64,000 nt of DNA from Bacteroidia bacterium (GCA_023151315.1 JAKLJE010000016.1:1-64000); one strand, 5' to 3'. Positions 54,598 through 63,875 are shown, counted from the stretch's first letter. Translations and numbers: made by a program. The notes: generated by a model not told the origin, from the sequence alone.

Positions 54598-56466
54598 ATG
54601 GCATACGAAACAATTAAAGAGCTCCTTCATTCGGAGCAGGTTGAAAGAGAAGTAACAGCGAAAGGCTGGGTACGCAGCGCGCGCGGAAACAAATACGTTT
54701 TGTTCATTCACCTGAATGACGGTTCTACAATCAAGAACATTCAGGCTGTTGCTGATATTCCGAAGTTCGATGAAGAAACATTGAAGCGTGCAGGAGCAAC
54801 CGGCGCATGTATCGGTGTTACAGGTAAACTTGTTCAGTCGCAAGGCAAAGGTCAATCACTCGAAATTCAGGCAGAGAAAATTGAAATCTACGGCGACTGC
54901 GATCCGGAATTGTATCCGTTGCAGAAACGCGGTCAGGATAGTAAAGACAAAAAACCTGTTACACTTCCATTGGAGTTTCTGCGTGAGAAGGCGCATCTGC
55001 GTCCGCGCACAAATACTTTCGGAGCGATTCTTCGCATTCGTCACAACATGACTTTTGCGATTCACAAGTTTTTCAACGACAAAGGATTTTACAATTTGCA
55101 TTCACCGATCATCACAGGTTCCGATGCAGAAGGAGCAGGAGAGATGTTCCGTGTAACAACTTTGCCTATTCGAGACACTCCACTCATCAATAAAGAATTA
55201 GATGAAGTCGCAAAGAGATTTCGTGGCGAAGTTTTCGACCTTATAAAAGCTAATGGTCAAGCTGATTTGATCAAGTCAATTTCTTCAGCTATAAAAGATA
55301 TCACAAGGAAGAAGAAACTATCAAAGTCCTATGACTTCTCTGATTTGATTGTGGCTTCGATAGGGCAAGTGCAAGAACTGAAAGCAATTTCAGAAGATGT
55401 GAAAAAAAATAGGGCGCTTGTAGATCAACTACAGACGGCGTTTGATGCATTAATTCGTGGTGAATACTTCCAAAACCTTGGCGGAGAGTTGTTTTACGGG
55501 TACAGATTTCAATCAATTTATGAAGTGGACCTTAACAAACCTGCTCGAAGACGATTTAGTTCAAGAAATCACCCACAGTTGATGTTTTCATTTTACAACT
55601 TTATGAGGTTTCATAGAAAGCTGAGGGCGGATATTAAAAGTGAAGTAGACTTTACTTATGATTTTTTTGGGAAAGCAACCAACCTTACAGTTTCCGGACA
55701 GCTCGAAGGTGAATTGGCTGCACTGGCATTAGGAAAAATTTACACTTTCGGACCAACGTTCCGTGCGGAGAATTCCAACACGCCGCGTCACCTTGCAGAG
55801 TTCTGGATGATTGAACCGGAGATGGCGTTCTACGACATCAACGACAACATGAATCTTGCAGAGGAAATGTTGAAGTATCTCATCAATTATGCGTTGCACC
55901 ATTGTAAAGATGACGTACAGTTCCTGAACGATACCTACGACAATAAACTGATTGAGCGTTTACAGTCTGTACTGGATAAACCGTTCACGCGCATTTCATA
56001 CACTGAAGGAGTGGAGATTCTGAAGGAAACACATTCCAAGAAAGCGTTTGAGTTCCAACCTGACTGGGGTAAAGATCTGCAGAAGGAACACGAAAACTAT
56101 CTCGTTGAACATTTCGGCGGACCTGTAATAGTAACCGGTTACCCGAAAGACATCAAAGCGTTCTACATGAAGCAGAACGAAGACGGAAAAACCGTTCGTG
56201 CAATGGATATTCTTTTCCCTTGGATCGGTGAAATCATCGGCGGATCACAGCGTGAAGACAACTACGATAAGTTGTATGCACGAGTGAAGGAAATGGGCAT
56301 TCATGAAGAATCACTGTGGTGGTATCTCGAAACACGCAAGTTCGGTTCATGCGAACACGCAGGATTCGGTTTAGGATTTGAACGCTTGCTGTTGTTCGTA
56401 ACAGGAATGACCAACATCCGCGACGTGATTCCGTTCCCGCGCACTCCGAAGAATGCGGAGTTTTAA
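54598..56466 (+). CDS. asnS: Asparaginyl-tRNA synthetase with a large in-frame insert
   Basis: Charges tRNA-Asn with asparagine; class II synthetase. The OB anticodon domain is about 1-115 and the catalytic core about 130-622, with motif 2 at [16 protein letters not shown] and motif 3 at [11 protein letters not shown]. The family norm is about 465-480 residues; this one has 622. The extra part, roughly 191-348, sits between [10 protein letters not shown] and [14 protein letters not shown], where homologues have a loop of 15-20 residues. It is helical and charged and I do not recognise it. Arginine codons there are mostly AGA/AGG, while the flanks use CGT/CGC. The frame is open throughout, and all core motifs are intact, so activity is plausible. 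Confidence 0.93.
   Translation: MAYETIKELLHSEQVEREVTAKGWVRSARGNKYVLFIHLNDGSTIKNIQAVADIPKFDEETLKRAGATGACIGVTGKLVQSQGKGQSLEIQAEKIEIYGDCDPELYPLQKRGQDSKDKKPVTLPLEFLREKAHLRPRTNTFGAILRIRHNMTFAIHKFFNDKGFYNLHSPIITGSDAEGAGEMFRVTTLPIRDTPLINKELDEVAKRFRGEVFDLIKANGQADLIKSISSAIKDITRKKKLSKSYDFSDLIVASIGQVQELKAISEDVKKNRALVDQLQTAFDALIRGEYFQNLGGELFYGYRFQSIYEVDLNKPARRRFSSRNHPQLMFSFYNFMRFHRKLRADIKSEVDFTYDFFGKATNLTVSGQLEGELAALALGKIYTFGPTFRAENSNTPRHLAEFWMIEPEMAFYDINDNMNLAEEMLKYLINYALHHCKDDVQFLNDTYDNKLIERLQSVLDKPFTRISYTEGVEILKETHSKKAFEFQPDWGKDLQKEHENYLVEHFGGPVIVTGYPKDIKAFYMKQNEDGKTVRAMDILFPWIGEIIGGSQREDNYDKLYARVKEMGIHEESLWWYLETRKFGSCEHAGFGLGFERLLLFVTGMTNIRDVIPFPRTPKNAEF
55168..55642 (+). other. Atypical in-frame insert within asnS
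   Basis: About 158 codons. By my count nine of fourteen arginines are AGA or AGG, against one of about twenty-two in the rest of the gene. It also uses ATA, CTA and other A/T-ending codons more than the flanks. The atypical wording seems to extend through the conserved [10 protein letters not shown], to about 55685. No intein splice residues, transposase or repeats at the borders are visible. Confidence 0.8.
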
Positions 56467-56476
56467 TTAACAGCGC

Positions 56477-56569
56477 CGTCAGGACTTCTTTATTGCGCTG
56501 TCAGGACTTACGTCCTGACAGATCGGACGACTTACGTCCTGACGGATCAGACGACTTACGTCGTGACAG
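56477..56569. repeat. Palindromic repeat cluster A
   Basis: A perfect hairpin at 56498-56521 has arms CTGTCAGGAC and GTCCTGACAG around TTAC. Two degenerate copies follow (GACGACTTACGTCCTGAC near 56526 and GACGACTTACGTCGTGAC near 56551), and a half copy GTCAGGACTTC precedes it. It forms the 3' end of the membrane-protein gene at 56501. Confidence 0.85.
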
Positions 56570-56917
56570 CCGCAACAATACAACTGTGCTGATGATAAAC
56601 GCCAATGCCGAAGCAAGTATTTTCACATTCAGACTGAGAATACCAATGATGAAAATAAACACGAGCAAGAGAGAAAGCATTCCGGTGCCGGTGTATATCA
56701 TCCAACGTTTCGGTTCTCTCTGGAACAATGTAATCAGTAATAGTAACTGACCGATAAACGGAATCAGAAACGCAGGATGCACTAATGCTTGCTTCGCGCC
56801 TGAAATCAGAATATTCATTTCGATCTCCAACAGAAATCCGCTTTGTTCTCCGCCCCATTCGAGATAACCGATAAAGGAAGAGAGAATGACAGCTAAAGTT
56901 GCAATTCGGATTTTCAT
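56501..56917 (-). CDS. Small four-helix membrane protein with repeat-derived C-terminus
   Basis: A 138-residue protein with about four hydrophobic segments (ATLAVILSSFIGYLEW; FLIPFIGQLLLLITLF; MLSLLLVFIFIIGILSL; ILASALAFIISTVVLL). No named family is recognised. The last 20 residues, RRKSSDPSGRKSSDLSGRKS, and the stop codon are encoded by the palindromic repeats at 56501-56569, so the original C-terminus has probably been replaced or extended. Start at 56917 because it gives a normal first helix; the longer frame begins inside another repeat copy. It lies between asnS (convergent) and the AsmA-like gene on the same strand. Confidence 0.68.
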   Translation of the reverse strand: MKIRIATLAVILSSFIGYLEWGGEQSGFLLEIEMNILISGAKQALVHPAFLIPFIGQLLLLITLFQREPKRWMIYTGTGMLSLLLVFIFIIGILSLNVKILASALAFIISTVVLLRLSRRKSSDPSGRKSSDLSGRKS

Positions 56918-56923
56918 GATAGC

Positions 56924-57152
56924 GTTGTCAGGACTTGACATTTGACAGACTCTTTAAAAATCCTCTCCCTCCGGTGCTTCTTCCTCGTCTTTTATCGCGC
57001 TGTCAGGACTTACGTCCCGACGGATCAATAGACTTACGTCCTGACAGTTGACTAATCCTTACCCTCCGGAGCTTCCGCGTTGTCAGGACTTCTTTGTCGC
57101 GCTGTCAGGACTTACGTCCTGACAGATCAAGAGACTTATGTCCTGACAGGGG
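56924..57152. repeat. Palindromic repeat cluster B with duplicated gene tail
   Basis: Holds a perfect hairpin at 57102-57125 identical to the one at 56498-56521, imperfect copies near 57000-57023, 57030-57047 and 57130-57150, and a half copy near 56924-56950. Between them lies a 35-base exact copy (56958-56992) of the last codons of the AsmA-like gene (57158-57192), 200 bases away, and a degenerate third copy at about 57053-57075. Confidence 0.85.
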
Positions 57153-57153
57153 A

Positions 57154-59814
57154 CTAGAAATCCTCTCCCTCCGGTGCTTCTTCCTCGTCTTTGCTCTTCT
57201 TAAACTTTATCGTACCACCTTCAGGATTCACCGGTTCATCTTCCGGCTCTTCGTCTTTCTTCGTCGTGTCTTTTTTAAACCATCCGAATTCCTCACGCAA
57301 GATGTTTTTCAGATTCTGCTTCTCCTGCTTCAGCTCTTCTTTTTTCTGCTCAATAAATCCTTTAGCATCCAGGTATTTGATCTCCGGATTATCTACTGGC
57401 CCTTTCATTGAGATGTACAGCTTGTAACGTTTGTTCCCGTCACTTTCCACTTCACCGAATTCGTTGTTCTCTTTCTTGGTTTTCGCTTTGCGTGCACGAA
57501 GTTCATCCAGTGAAACCACGAAATGATAATCTACCATGTTGTCAAAATCATGTGTACCCGACATGATCACATCCACTGCCGAAGATTTGATTTCCATTCT
57601 CGGAATGTTCACGACGCGATCACGGATTTCTATTGTGTTGTGCAACGTGCTGAACTTGATGTCGCGTAATTCTTCAATGTTGATGAAGCGCGACAATGAT
57701 TCCAGTGGTTTGAATTCTTTCAATTCGCCTTGGTCAATTGTAATATCCGCGAAAGTGAAGAGTTTCTTCTCGTTGATGTTGAGTTTATTGTCCCACATCG
57801 AAACGAATTCAACATTGGCAGTAAGCGATCCGAATACGTTTTTATCACCGATGGTTTCTTCTCCATCTTTTTGTCCGAAATTTTCGAATGTGTAGAACAA
57901 CTTACTGATGTTTACCTGTGCGATTTTACTGTTGAAGGATATCAGCAAGGAATCATCCCGGGTTGCATCTACTATTCCATTGCCGCTAACAACTCCGTCC
58001 AGCGTAAGCATGTTCAGATCATTCAAATGCAACTGACGATTACGCAATTCGAAAACACCGGTGAATGATGATGCAGTGAAACGACGGAACTGAATTTCTT
58101 TCACCGTTGTATTCAGTTTCATACGCACGTTTGGCGGTAAAGTAAAAACGTAATTGGTGTCGGCTCCGGATTTTTCATCGGATGCAAGCAGCGTATTCAG
58201 ATCCAGCTTGCGTGAAACGAAATCTCCTTCTACATTCAGAACTTCTTTGTCTGTAAAAAGATAACCGAGAAGATTTCGTAGCGTACCGTTAATCACAAAA
58301 TCGCTTCCGCCTGCATATCCTGAAACTTCTTTGATGTTGACGTTGTTCCCGTCGAATTCCATTTCGCCGTTCAGACTGTCAGCTGCGGCAGTTGAATTCA
58401 CGAATGCCACGGAAACATTCTGCATTCGTGCTTTACCGGACGTTTTGAATTTGCGGAAATCAGCTGCTGTAAGTGCTTTGTTTCCGCTTCGTTTTCCGGA
58501 TGCTTCGAAATGGATATCAACTTTGCCTGTCGCGGTTTTCACAGAATCCAATTCAAGAATCTGCTGCATCTCTGCAAGGTCAACGTCTCCGTTGAGAACC
58601 GTTGTGTAAACCGGATTCTTGTTTCCCTTCATGCTGAACGATCCGGAAAATTTACTCTTGTTAGTGCTTGCACTGAAATTCGACAACTCCAGAATTTCAG
58701 ATTTACCTGCGTTGGAATAAAGACCTTTTAAGGAAATATTCTGCAACGTAACATTGCTGTTCTTACGTTTCAAAGTTGCGCCGTCGCGTATTCCGAATTT
58801 TGCTTCAATTGCTGGTTCGGATGTATCGCCTGACATTCCTTTGATGGTTGATTCGAAATAGAATTCTCCTGTCGTCTCAATTCCTGCAAGATCTTTCTTC
58901 AGAGAATCCGACGCCAGAGAAAGCGCGGAATTGATGTCTGCATCTTTTCCCTTCACAAGTATGTCGAGCAGATAATTGTTTTTTCTGTCCTGTACAGAAC
59001 CGGAAAGCTCCAACAGGAAATCGGCAATTTGGAGTTCTCCTTTCGAGATGAAATACAAACCGGTATGCGTGTTGATGTTCATTCCGAGACTGAGATGTCC
59101 GTTATTGCCTTTGAACAGGGAAACATCTTTTTGTTTCAGTTCTTCAATGAGAAAGTCGGCTTCCGTTTCCAGATCAAATTCTCCTTTGGCAAAATCACCG
59201 GCAAAAAGGAGGTCGTTAATGTGTAAAGCGTAATTACTCTGTGATGGCGCATCATTGTAACGAAGATCAACGTTGATGAATTTGATTTCTTCCAATGCAA
59301 ATGCAACCTGCGAAGAATCGGATGAAGTGGAAGTGGAATCACTTTTCAGGAAGTGATAGTTGTCGTTTCCGTTTTCATCAATACGCACATCCACCATTCC
59401 GTCTTCCAGCGATATATTGCGAATGGTATAGTTCTCCCGGAAGATGTCGAGAATACTGAACGAGAAGGAAACCTCACCGGCGCTGAAAAGCGTATCGCGT
59501 TCTTTCTCTTTGGTGGCATCCAGCGCAGTTACGTCGGTGAACTCAACTGAGGCTTGCGGAAAATCGCGGATGAATGTAAGATTGATGTTCTCAGGCTGAA
59601 CAATAATTGTTGTGTTCAGATGGGTGTTCAGCTCCTCCGTAACATAACCTTTGATTTCATCTTCAAAGATGAATGCTGCTCCCGCCAACAAACCAATAAA
59701 CAGCACGATAATTCCTCCGGTCCAGAAAAGGAACCGTAGAATTTTCTTCCACCAGGGTCTGCGTTTTTTTGGTTCCGCAACCTGTTGGATTTCCTGGTGC
59801 TGTGTGGCTTCCAT
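57154..59814 (-). CDS. AsmA-family protein
   Basis: An 886-residue protein with an N-terminal anchor helix (about 28-50, FLFWTGGIIVLFIGLLAGAAFIF) after a short basic tail. The rest is long and beta-rich, with the AsmA start (FEDEIKGYVTEELNTHLN) and a C-terminal AsmA-like region near 600-750 (GVFELRNRQLHLNDLNML). Such proteins span the periplasm and are linked to lipid transfer or outer-membrane assembly. The C-terminus is a Lys/Glu-rich coiled tail (KEELKQEKQNLKNILREE) ending in EAPEGEDF. Copies of that last stretch occur downstream in the repeat cluster. A TAACTTTA box lies just upstream of the ATG. Confidence 0.85.
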   Translation of the reverse strand: MEATQHQEIQQVAEPKKRRPWWKKILRFLFWTGGIIVLFIGLLAGAAFIFEDEIKGYVTEELNTHLNTTIIVQPENINLTFIRDFPQASVEFTDVTALDATKEKERDTLFSAGEVSFSFSILDIFRENYTIRNISLEDGMVDVRIDENGNDNYHFLKSDSTSTSSDSSQVAFALEEIKFINVDLRYNDAPSQSNYALHINDLLFAGDFAKGEFDLETEADFLIEELKQKDVSLFKGNNGHLSLGMNINTHTGLYFISKGELQIADFLLELSGSVQDRKNNYLLDILVKGKDADINSALSLASDSLKKDLAGIETTGEFYFESTIKGMSGDTSEPAIEAKFGIRDGATLKRKNSNVTLQNISLKGLYSNAGKSEILELSNFSASTNKSKFSGSFSMKGNKNPVYTTVLNGDVDLAEMQQILELDSVKTATGKVDIHFEASGKRSGNKALTAADFRKFKTSGKARMQNVSVAFVNSTAAADSLNGEMEFDGNNVNIKEVSGYAGGSDFVINGTLRNLLGYLFTDKEVLNVEGDFVSRKLDLNTLLASDEKSGADTNYVFTLPPNVRMKLNTTVKEIQFRRFTASSFTGVFELRNRQLHLNDLNMLTLDGVVSGNGIVDATRDDSLLISFNSKIAQVNISKLFYTFENFGQKDGEETIGDKNVFGSLTANVEFVSMWDNKLNINEKKLFTFADITIDQGELKEFKPLESLSRFINIEELRDIKFSTLHNTIEIRDRVVNIPRMEIKSSAVDVIMSGTHDFDNMVDYHFVVSLDELRARKAKTKKENNEFGEVESDGNKRYKLYISMKGPVDNPEIKYLDAKGFIEQKKEELKQEKQNLKNILREEFGWFKKDTTKKDEEPEDEPVNPEGGTIKFKKSKDEEEAPEGEDF

Positions 59815-59934
59815 GCTGAACCGTAAAGTTAGAACGCAGGTTTAGCCGGTTTGGTGTTGTGATGCCGTAAGTATTAAATGTGAAATGTTAATTACCTGCG
59901 GACTGTGGCTTAGCGGTACTGCCGGAAACAAGAA

Positions 59935-59956
59935 GGACCGATCTTCCGACCGGCCC
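59935..59956. terminator. Weak bidirectional terminator hairpin between AsmA-like and rluB genes
   Basis: GGACCGATC / GACCGGCCC, 9 pairs with two G-T, loop TTCC. T-runs are short (TTTT on the plus side, TTCTTGTTT on the minus side). It lies just after the rluB stop on the minus strand. Confidence 0.55.
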
Positions 59957-59965
59957 TTTTAACAT

Positions 59966-61495
59966 TTATCGCTTAAACGATTTCTTCTTTTCGCCTCCGA
60001 CTTTCATTTTCAGAAAGCCAACCTCTTTCGGTTCGAGGAAGCGCCATTTCCCTTTGGAGATGTTCTTCTTCGTTAAGCCCGCGTAAGAAACACGATCCAG
60101 ATGCACAACTTCATATCCTAAGTGCTCGAACAAACGACGAACGATTCGGTTGCGACCGGAATGCAGAACGATGCCCACATCTTTGCGGCTTTCTCCGACA
60201 AAACTGATATCATCAGCCTTGATAAATCCGTCTTCGAGTTCAACGCCTTCGAGAATCTTATCGAAATCTTCTTTACGGAGATTCATATCCAGATTTACCT
60301 GGTAGATTTTCTCTACTCCGTATTTCGGATGCATGAGTCGCTCTGCAAGATCACCGTCGTTGGTCAGTAACAATACTCCGGTTGTATTGCGGTCGAGGCG
60401 ACCAACAGGATATACGCGTTCATCGCATGCACCTTCGATCAGATCGATAACCGTTTTGCGCTCCTGAGGATCGTCCGTTGTGGTGATGTAATCTTTCGGT
60501 TTGTTCAGGAGAATGTAAACCTGCTTTTCGCGGCGCAGCAACTGATCTCCATAATGAACGGTGTCAGATGGAGAAATTTTCGTGCCCAGTTCAGTAACGA
60601 TTTTCCCATTGACTTTGATCACACCGGTTTCGATGAGTTCGTCTGCTTCACGTCGTGAACACAGACCTGTATTAGCAATGTATTTGTTCAGGCGAATTGT
60701 TCCGTCTTCTTCGGAAGATCCGCGATGTTTTTTAGTGGAAACTTTGTCGCGAAAATTCTTCGCATCGTCTTTCGATTCGAAAACTTCCCAATCGCCGCTG
60801 TTCTCGTCCGTACTGCGGAAAGAACGTGATCCGTCTTTTTTCCACGATGGCTTATCACCGAAAGATTTCTTACGGAATGCAGGTTTGTCATCACGGTCAT
60901 CACTGCGACGTTTGAACGCCGGTTTATCACCGAATGGCTTGTCGCCAAACGATTTTTTACGGAATGATGGTTTATCATCTCCGTCATCTCTGCGCTTGAA
61001 AGCAGGCTTATCTCCGAAAGATTTTTTACGGAACGCAGGCTTGTCATCTCCGTCATCTCTGCGACGCTTGAATGCAGGCTTATCACCGAATGGCTTATCG
61101 CCGAAAGATTTTTTACGGAAAGATGGTTTGTCATCTCCGTCATCACGACGACGCTTGAACGCCGGTTTTTCGTCACCATCGTCTCTGCGACGCTTGAATG
61201 CGGGCTTATCACCAAACGGTTTGTCTCCGAATGATTTTTTACGGAATGCGGGTTTATCATCACCATCATCGCTGCGGCGCTTGAAAGCCGGTTTGTCTCC
61301 GAATGATTTTGAACCTGATTTCTTCCAGGTAGGTTTATCGCCAAACGAGCGATCGCTGCCTCTTGAAGAAGATTTCTTCCCGAAAGAAGAACCTCCGCTC
61401 GACTTTCTGTCTCCTGAAAATTTGCCTTTACCGCTGCCAGCCGATTTCCGACCATCTCTTTTGCCGGAACCGCCGGAACGACCTGAATATGCCAT
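59966..61495 (-). CDS. RluB/RsuA-type rRNA pseudouridine synthase with long repetitive basic N-terminus
   Basis: Modifies uridine in ribosomal RNA. The C-terminal 240 residues are the enzyme: an S4 domain near 268 (IRLNKYIANTGLCSRREADE), then the catalytic core with YPVGRLDRNTTGVLLLTN holding the catalytic Asp, and GRNRIVRRLFEHLGYEV near the end. The first 240 residues are low-complexity repeats rich in Lys, Arg, Asp, Gly and Phe (SFGDKPFGDKPAFKRRRDDG, many copies). Such tails occur in Bacteroidota RluB proteins and may bind RNA. The start is ATG at 61495, 23 bases downstream of a TACCTTTG box. Confidence 0.93.
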   Translation of the reverse strand: MAYSGRSGGSGKRDGRKSAGSGKGKFSGDRKSSGGSSFGKKSSSRGSDRSFGDKPTWKKSGSKSFGDKPAFKRRSDDGDDKPAFRKKSFGDKPFGDKPAFKRRRDDGDEKPAFKRRRDDGDDKPSFRKKSFGDKPFGDKPAFKRRRDDGDDKPAFRKKSFGDKPAFKRRDDGDDKPSFRKKSFGDKPFGDKPAFKRRSDDRDDKPAFRKKSFGDKPSWKKDGSRSFRSTDENSGDWEVFESKDDAKNFRDKVSTKKHRGSSEEDGTIRLNKYIANTGLCSRREADELIETGVIKVNGKIVTELGTKISPSDTVHYGDQLLRREKQVYILLNKPKDYITTTDDPQERKTVIDLIEGACDERVYPVGRLDRNTTGVLLLTNDGDLAERLMHPKYGVEKIYQVNLDMNLRKEDFDKILEGVELEDGFIKADDISFVGESRKDVGIVLHSGRNRIVRRLFEHLGYEVVHLDRVSYAGLTKKNISKGKWRFLEPKEVGFLKMKVGGEKKKSFKR

Positions 61496-61517
61496 TTTGC
61501 TTTGTTAATTGAAGCTA

Positions 61518-61525
61518 CAAAGGTA
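61518..61525 (-). promoter_or_regulatory. Bacteroidota -7 box for the rluB-type gene
   Basis: TACCTTTG on the minus strand (TAnnTTTG), 23 bases upstream of the start. Confidence 0.6.
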
Positions 61526-61617
61526 AGCAATAATCAGTGCGCCTTGAGTTACAATTTCACCGGAATGTAGTTGAACGAGTCCCTTACTCCGCAAATTCAC
61601 CTCATGTAACAGCAGAA

Positions 61618-63231
61618 CTAGTGCCGAACCATCTTTACCGATTGCGATTGATGCGAGTTGTAAGCACGGATGAAATATACTCCTGCAGCAGGAATTAATA
61701 TTTCGTCTGAGGAATTCGGGGCAAGTGTTGTGCTTTCCACGATTTGACCGGTTGCAGAAATAACTTCAACGGTGAGCATTTCATTGTTCTTTGATTGCAA
61801 TGTTGTTATTGCATTGTTTGAAGTGACGATAAATAACTCTTCTGAGTTCGGAACGACTTCCGGAGTAGAGGTCCATGTTCCACACATCAATGTATCCTTG
61901 AACGTTTCGTCCAAAATAGCAATGGAGCGCGGGTAGGATATGAATGAAGTCGGGGAAGTATTTACTGTTAAATTTCTGCATGTCCAATTGGGAAACGGCG
62001 TAACAGTTACAGAAGTGTCGATTGCAATGCATGATCCGGCCCCATTGCTGTGAATCGATGCAATTGAATTGCCATCGTTGTTTACAAAAGCGCCGAATAA
62101 AATATCATCGTTCGGGCCGAAAAAGCTGAGTCCGCGAATAGATGTTGAGGTGAAGTACCATTGTGTACTGATTAATCCGCGCGCAGATTTACACCAGGGA
62201 ACATTACCTGATGCAGGATCGAACTTCAGCATGAAGAATTTGTACACTCCGTTAATCGAATCCTGCCATGTGCCGTTCATGATCACATTCTGATCGGGTG
62301 CTACTTCCAAATTGTGTACGATAATTTCCGTTGACGGAGTGGGAGGATCGATCCGCCAGCAGTCGAGTACATTCAGTCCGGTGTCGAGCTTGAGAACATA
62401 AATGTATTTGTGATTAACGAACGGAACACCGTAAAAGGTTCCGGCTGTTGCGTAGTAACATTGTTGGCTAGCGGACCAGCAAAAACGTGTAATACGCGTA
62501 TGAACACCGGATGCTGAATCAATCAGAATACTTTTGCTAGATATAATTTGACCATCTTCATCAGAGTGAATCATAACAGCACTTACTTGTTGTGTTGCGG
62601 AATTTATAACCTGACCTGATGTTATGTACCCTGAATCGAGCCCCCAATCAATGTCATAAACGTCTCCTCCTAAAAATCCGAGTGGAGAGCTGTAGCTCGC
62701 CACCCATTCCGTTTCTCCGTATTTATCGAATTTAGCCAGTCCGTATGCCATAGCGCATTGCCCTAGCACAGAAACAAATCCGGAATCACCGTCAACAGAT
62801 TTGCAAACTATCCCGGAACTTAAAACTCCTGACGGGCCGAGCGTATATCGCTTACAGAAATCGACGTTACCTGTTGAATCTGTTTTCAGATAATAGGTGT
62901 TGGCCGAATCAATAAATATTCCTACAAATCCGTGGTCGTCGAGTTCTGCTGCATTATATATCGAGCCTGAATTTGTAGTAGCGTATGACTTACTCCAAAT
63001 GGTATTGAATGCGCTGTCCAGCTTCATTCGGGTACAAAACTGCGCACCCAATCCAACACTTGCGGAAAGAATATACCCTCCATCTGATAAAGTGTCGATA
63101 GAAGTGAGTTGCGGAGCGTGGTTGTTGACGCTGGGATGATGATCGCCGAATACGTTACGGTAAAAAGTGGCTTGTGCATTGGCGACAGTACAAACCATTG
63201 CAGAAAAGAAAGTCAGTAAAACGAGTCTCAT
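61618..63231 (-). CDS. T9SS cargo protein, beta-propeller-like
   Basis: A 537-residue exported protein. Signal peptide MRLVLLTFFSAMVCTVANAQ. Several repeated DGGYILSAS-like strands (also DHGFVGIF, DSGFVSVLGQ, DSGYITSGQV) about 45-60 residues apart suggest a beta-propeller of the type common in Bacteroidota surface proteins. The C-terminus, about 460-537, is a short type A sorting domain (TVEVISATGQIVESTTL ... AAGVYFIRAYN ... VKMVRH). Ligand or activity unknown. It lies between yraN and the rluB-type gene on the same strand. Confidence 0.83.
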   Translation of the reverse strand: MRLVLLTFFSAMVCTVANAQATFYRNVFGDHHPSVNNHAPQLTSIDTLSDGGYILSASVGLGAQFCTRMKLDSAFNTIWSKSYATTNSGSIYNAAELDDHGFVGIFIDSANTYYLKTDSTGNVDFCKRYTLGPSGVLSSGIVCKSVDGDSGFVSVLGQCAMAYGLAKFDKYGETEWVASYSSPLGFLGGDVYDIDWGLDSGYITSGQVINSATQQVSAVMIHSDEDGQIISSKSILIDSASGVHTRITRFCWSASQQCYYATAGTFYGVPFVNHKYIYVLKLDTGLNVLDCWRIDPPTPSTEIIVHNLEVAPDQNVIMNGTWQDSINGVYKFFMLKFDPASGNVPWCKSARGLISTQWYFTSTSIRGLSFFGPNDDILFGAFVNNDGNSIASIHSNGAGSCIAIDTSVTVTPFPNWTCRNLTVNTSPTSFISYPRSIAILDETFKDTLMCGTWTSTPEVVPNSEELFIVTSNNAITTLQSKNNEMLTVEVISATGQIVESTTLAPNSSDEILIPAAGVYFIRAYNSHQSQSVKMVRH

Positions 63232-63333
63232 GGGAAAGGGGGGGATTATTCACTAATATAGAACAAATCTCAGTCGTACCGATGCGTTTTACGGTGATAG
63301 TTTAATCTGAACGCAAACAAGATTGAAATGTGC

Positions 63334-63702
63334 TTATGCAAGCGCGCTGAAAGCATCTTTTACGTAATTCTTCGATTCAAATCGCCCCTGTTTTACGATA
63401 CCGATTACATCAAAGCGAATTTCATTGGTAAGTTTCCGCTGCTCCAAATAGAGATTCGCGGCGCGCATGAGCTTGCGCTGCTTGGTTCGGTTGACAAACA
63501 TTTCCGGATTTCCATTGGCTAATGTGGAACGCGTTTTCACTTCGCAGATCACGAGTTGATCTCCGTCCATAGCAACAATATCAATTTCGAGATGGAGAAA
63601 TTTCCAATTCACTTCAACGATTTGCATGCCCATTTCTCGCATCATGTTCTGCGCCTGCACTTCACCCCAAATGCCGAGTTCTTTTGCTTCTTCCGTTTTC
63701 AT
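63334..63702 (-). CDS. YraN family protein (UPF0102), nuclease-like
   Basis: A 122-residue protein of the YraN/UPF0102 family. It starts KELGIWGEVQAQNMMRE, and has the PD-(D/E)xK nuclease-like core: Asp41 in LEIDIVAMDGD, and Glu54-x-Lys56 in VICEVKTRS. The rest is NPEMFVNRTKQRKLMRAANL, typical of the family. Relatives resemble endonucleases of the Holliday-junction type, but the substrate is not established. It is small, the usual length, and precedes the T9SS gene by 102 bases on the same strand. Confidence 0.93.
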   Translation of the reverse strand: MKTEEAKELGIWGEVQAQNMMREMGMQIVEVNWKFLHLEIDIVAMDGDQLVICEVKTRSTLANGNPEMFVNRTKQRKLMRAANLYLEQRKLTNEIRFDVIGIVKQGRFESKNYVKDAFSALA

Positions 63703-63742
63703 GAAGCGAAACTAAATCACGATCGGAAGACTTTGTGTAAAC

Positions 63743-63766
63743 AAACGTTTGTTGTCGGATAATTTA
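63743..63766. repeat. 24-bp dispersed repeat, copy B
   Basis: Identical to 38985-39008. Both copies lie in intergenic DNA; the core AAACGTTT is itself palindromic. Confidence 0.7.
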
Positions 63767-63770
63767 TCAA

Positions 63771-63875
63771 ATGATGCAATGCTACAAATGATACAATGCT
63801 ACAAATGATACAATGCTTCAATTGTCGGATTGTAATTTGCAAATTGACTCATTCGGGAAATGATGCGATACTTCA
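63771..63875. repeat. 17-bp tandem repeats
   Basis: Three head-to-tail units of 17 bases at 63771, 63788 and 63805 (ATGAT(A/G)CAATGCT(A/T)CAA) and a fourth, diverged, at 63859-63875. No spacers. Confidence 0.8.

Noticed and set aside
55168-55642. Intein or self-splicing intron in asnS
   Set aside because: No Cys/Ser at the left junction, no His-Asn before a Cys/Ser/Thr at the right, and the frame is open with coding composition and no intron boundaries.
60561-61508. 315-codon plus-strand frame opposite the rluB-type gene
   Set aside because: It mirrors the repetitive tail (GLSPND-type repeats) and has no start signal. The alternative minus frame at 60688-61530 is another shadow.
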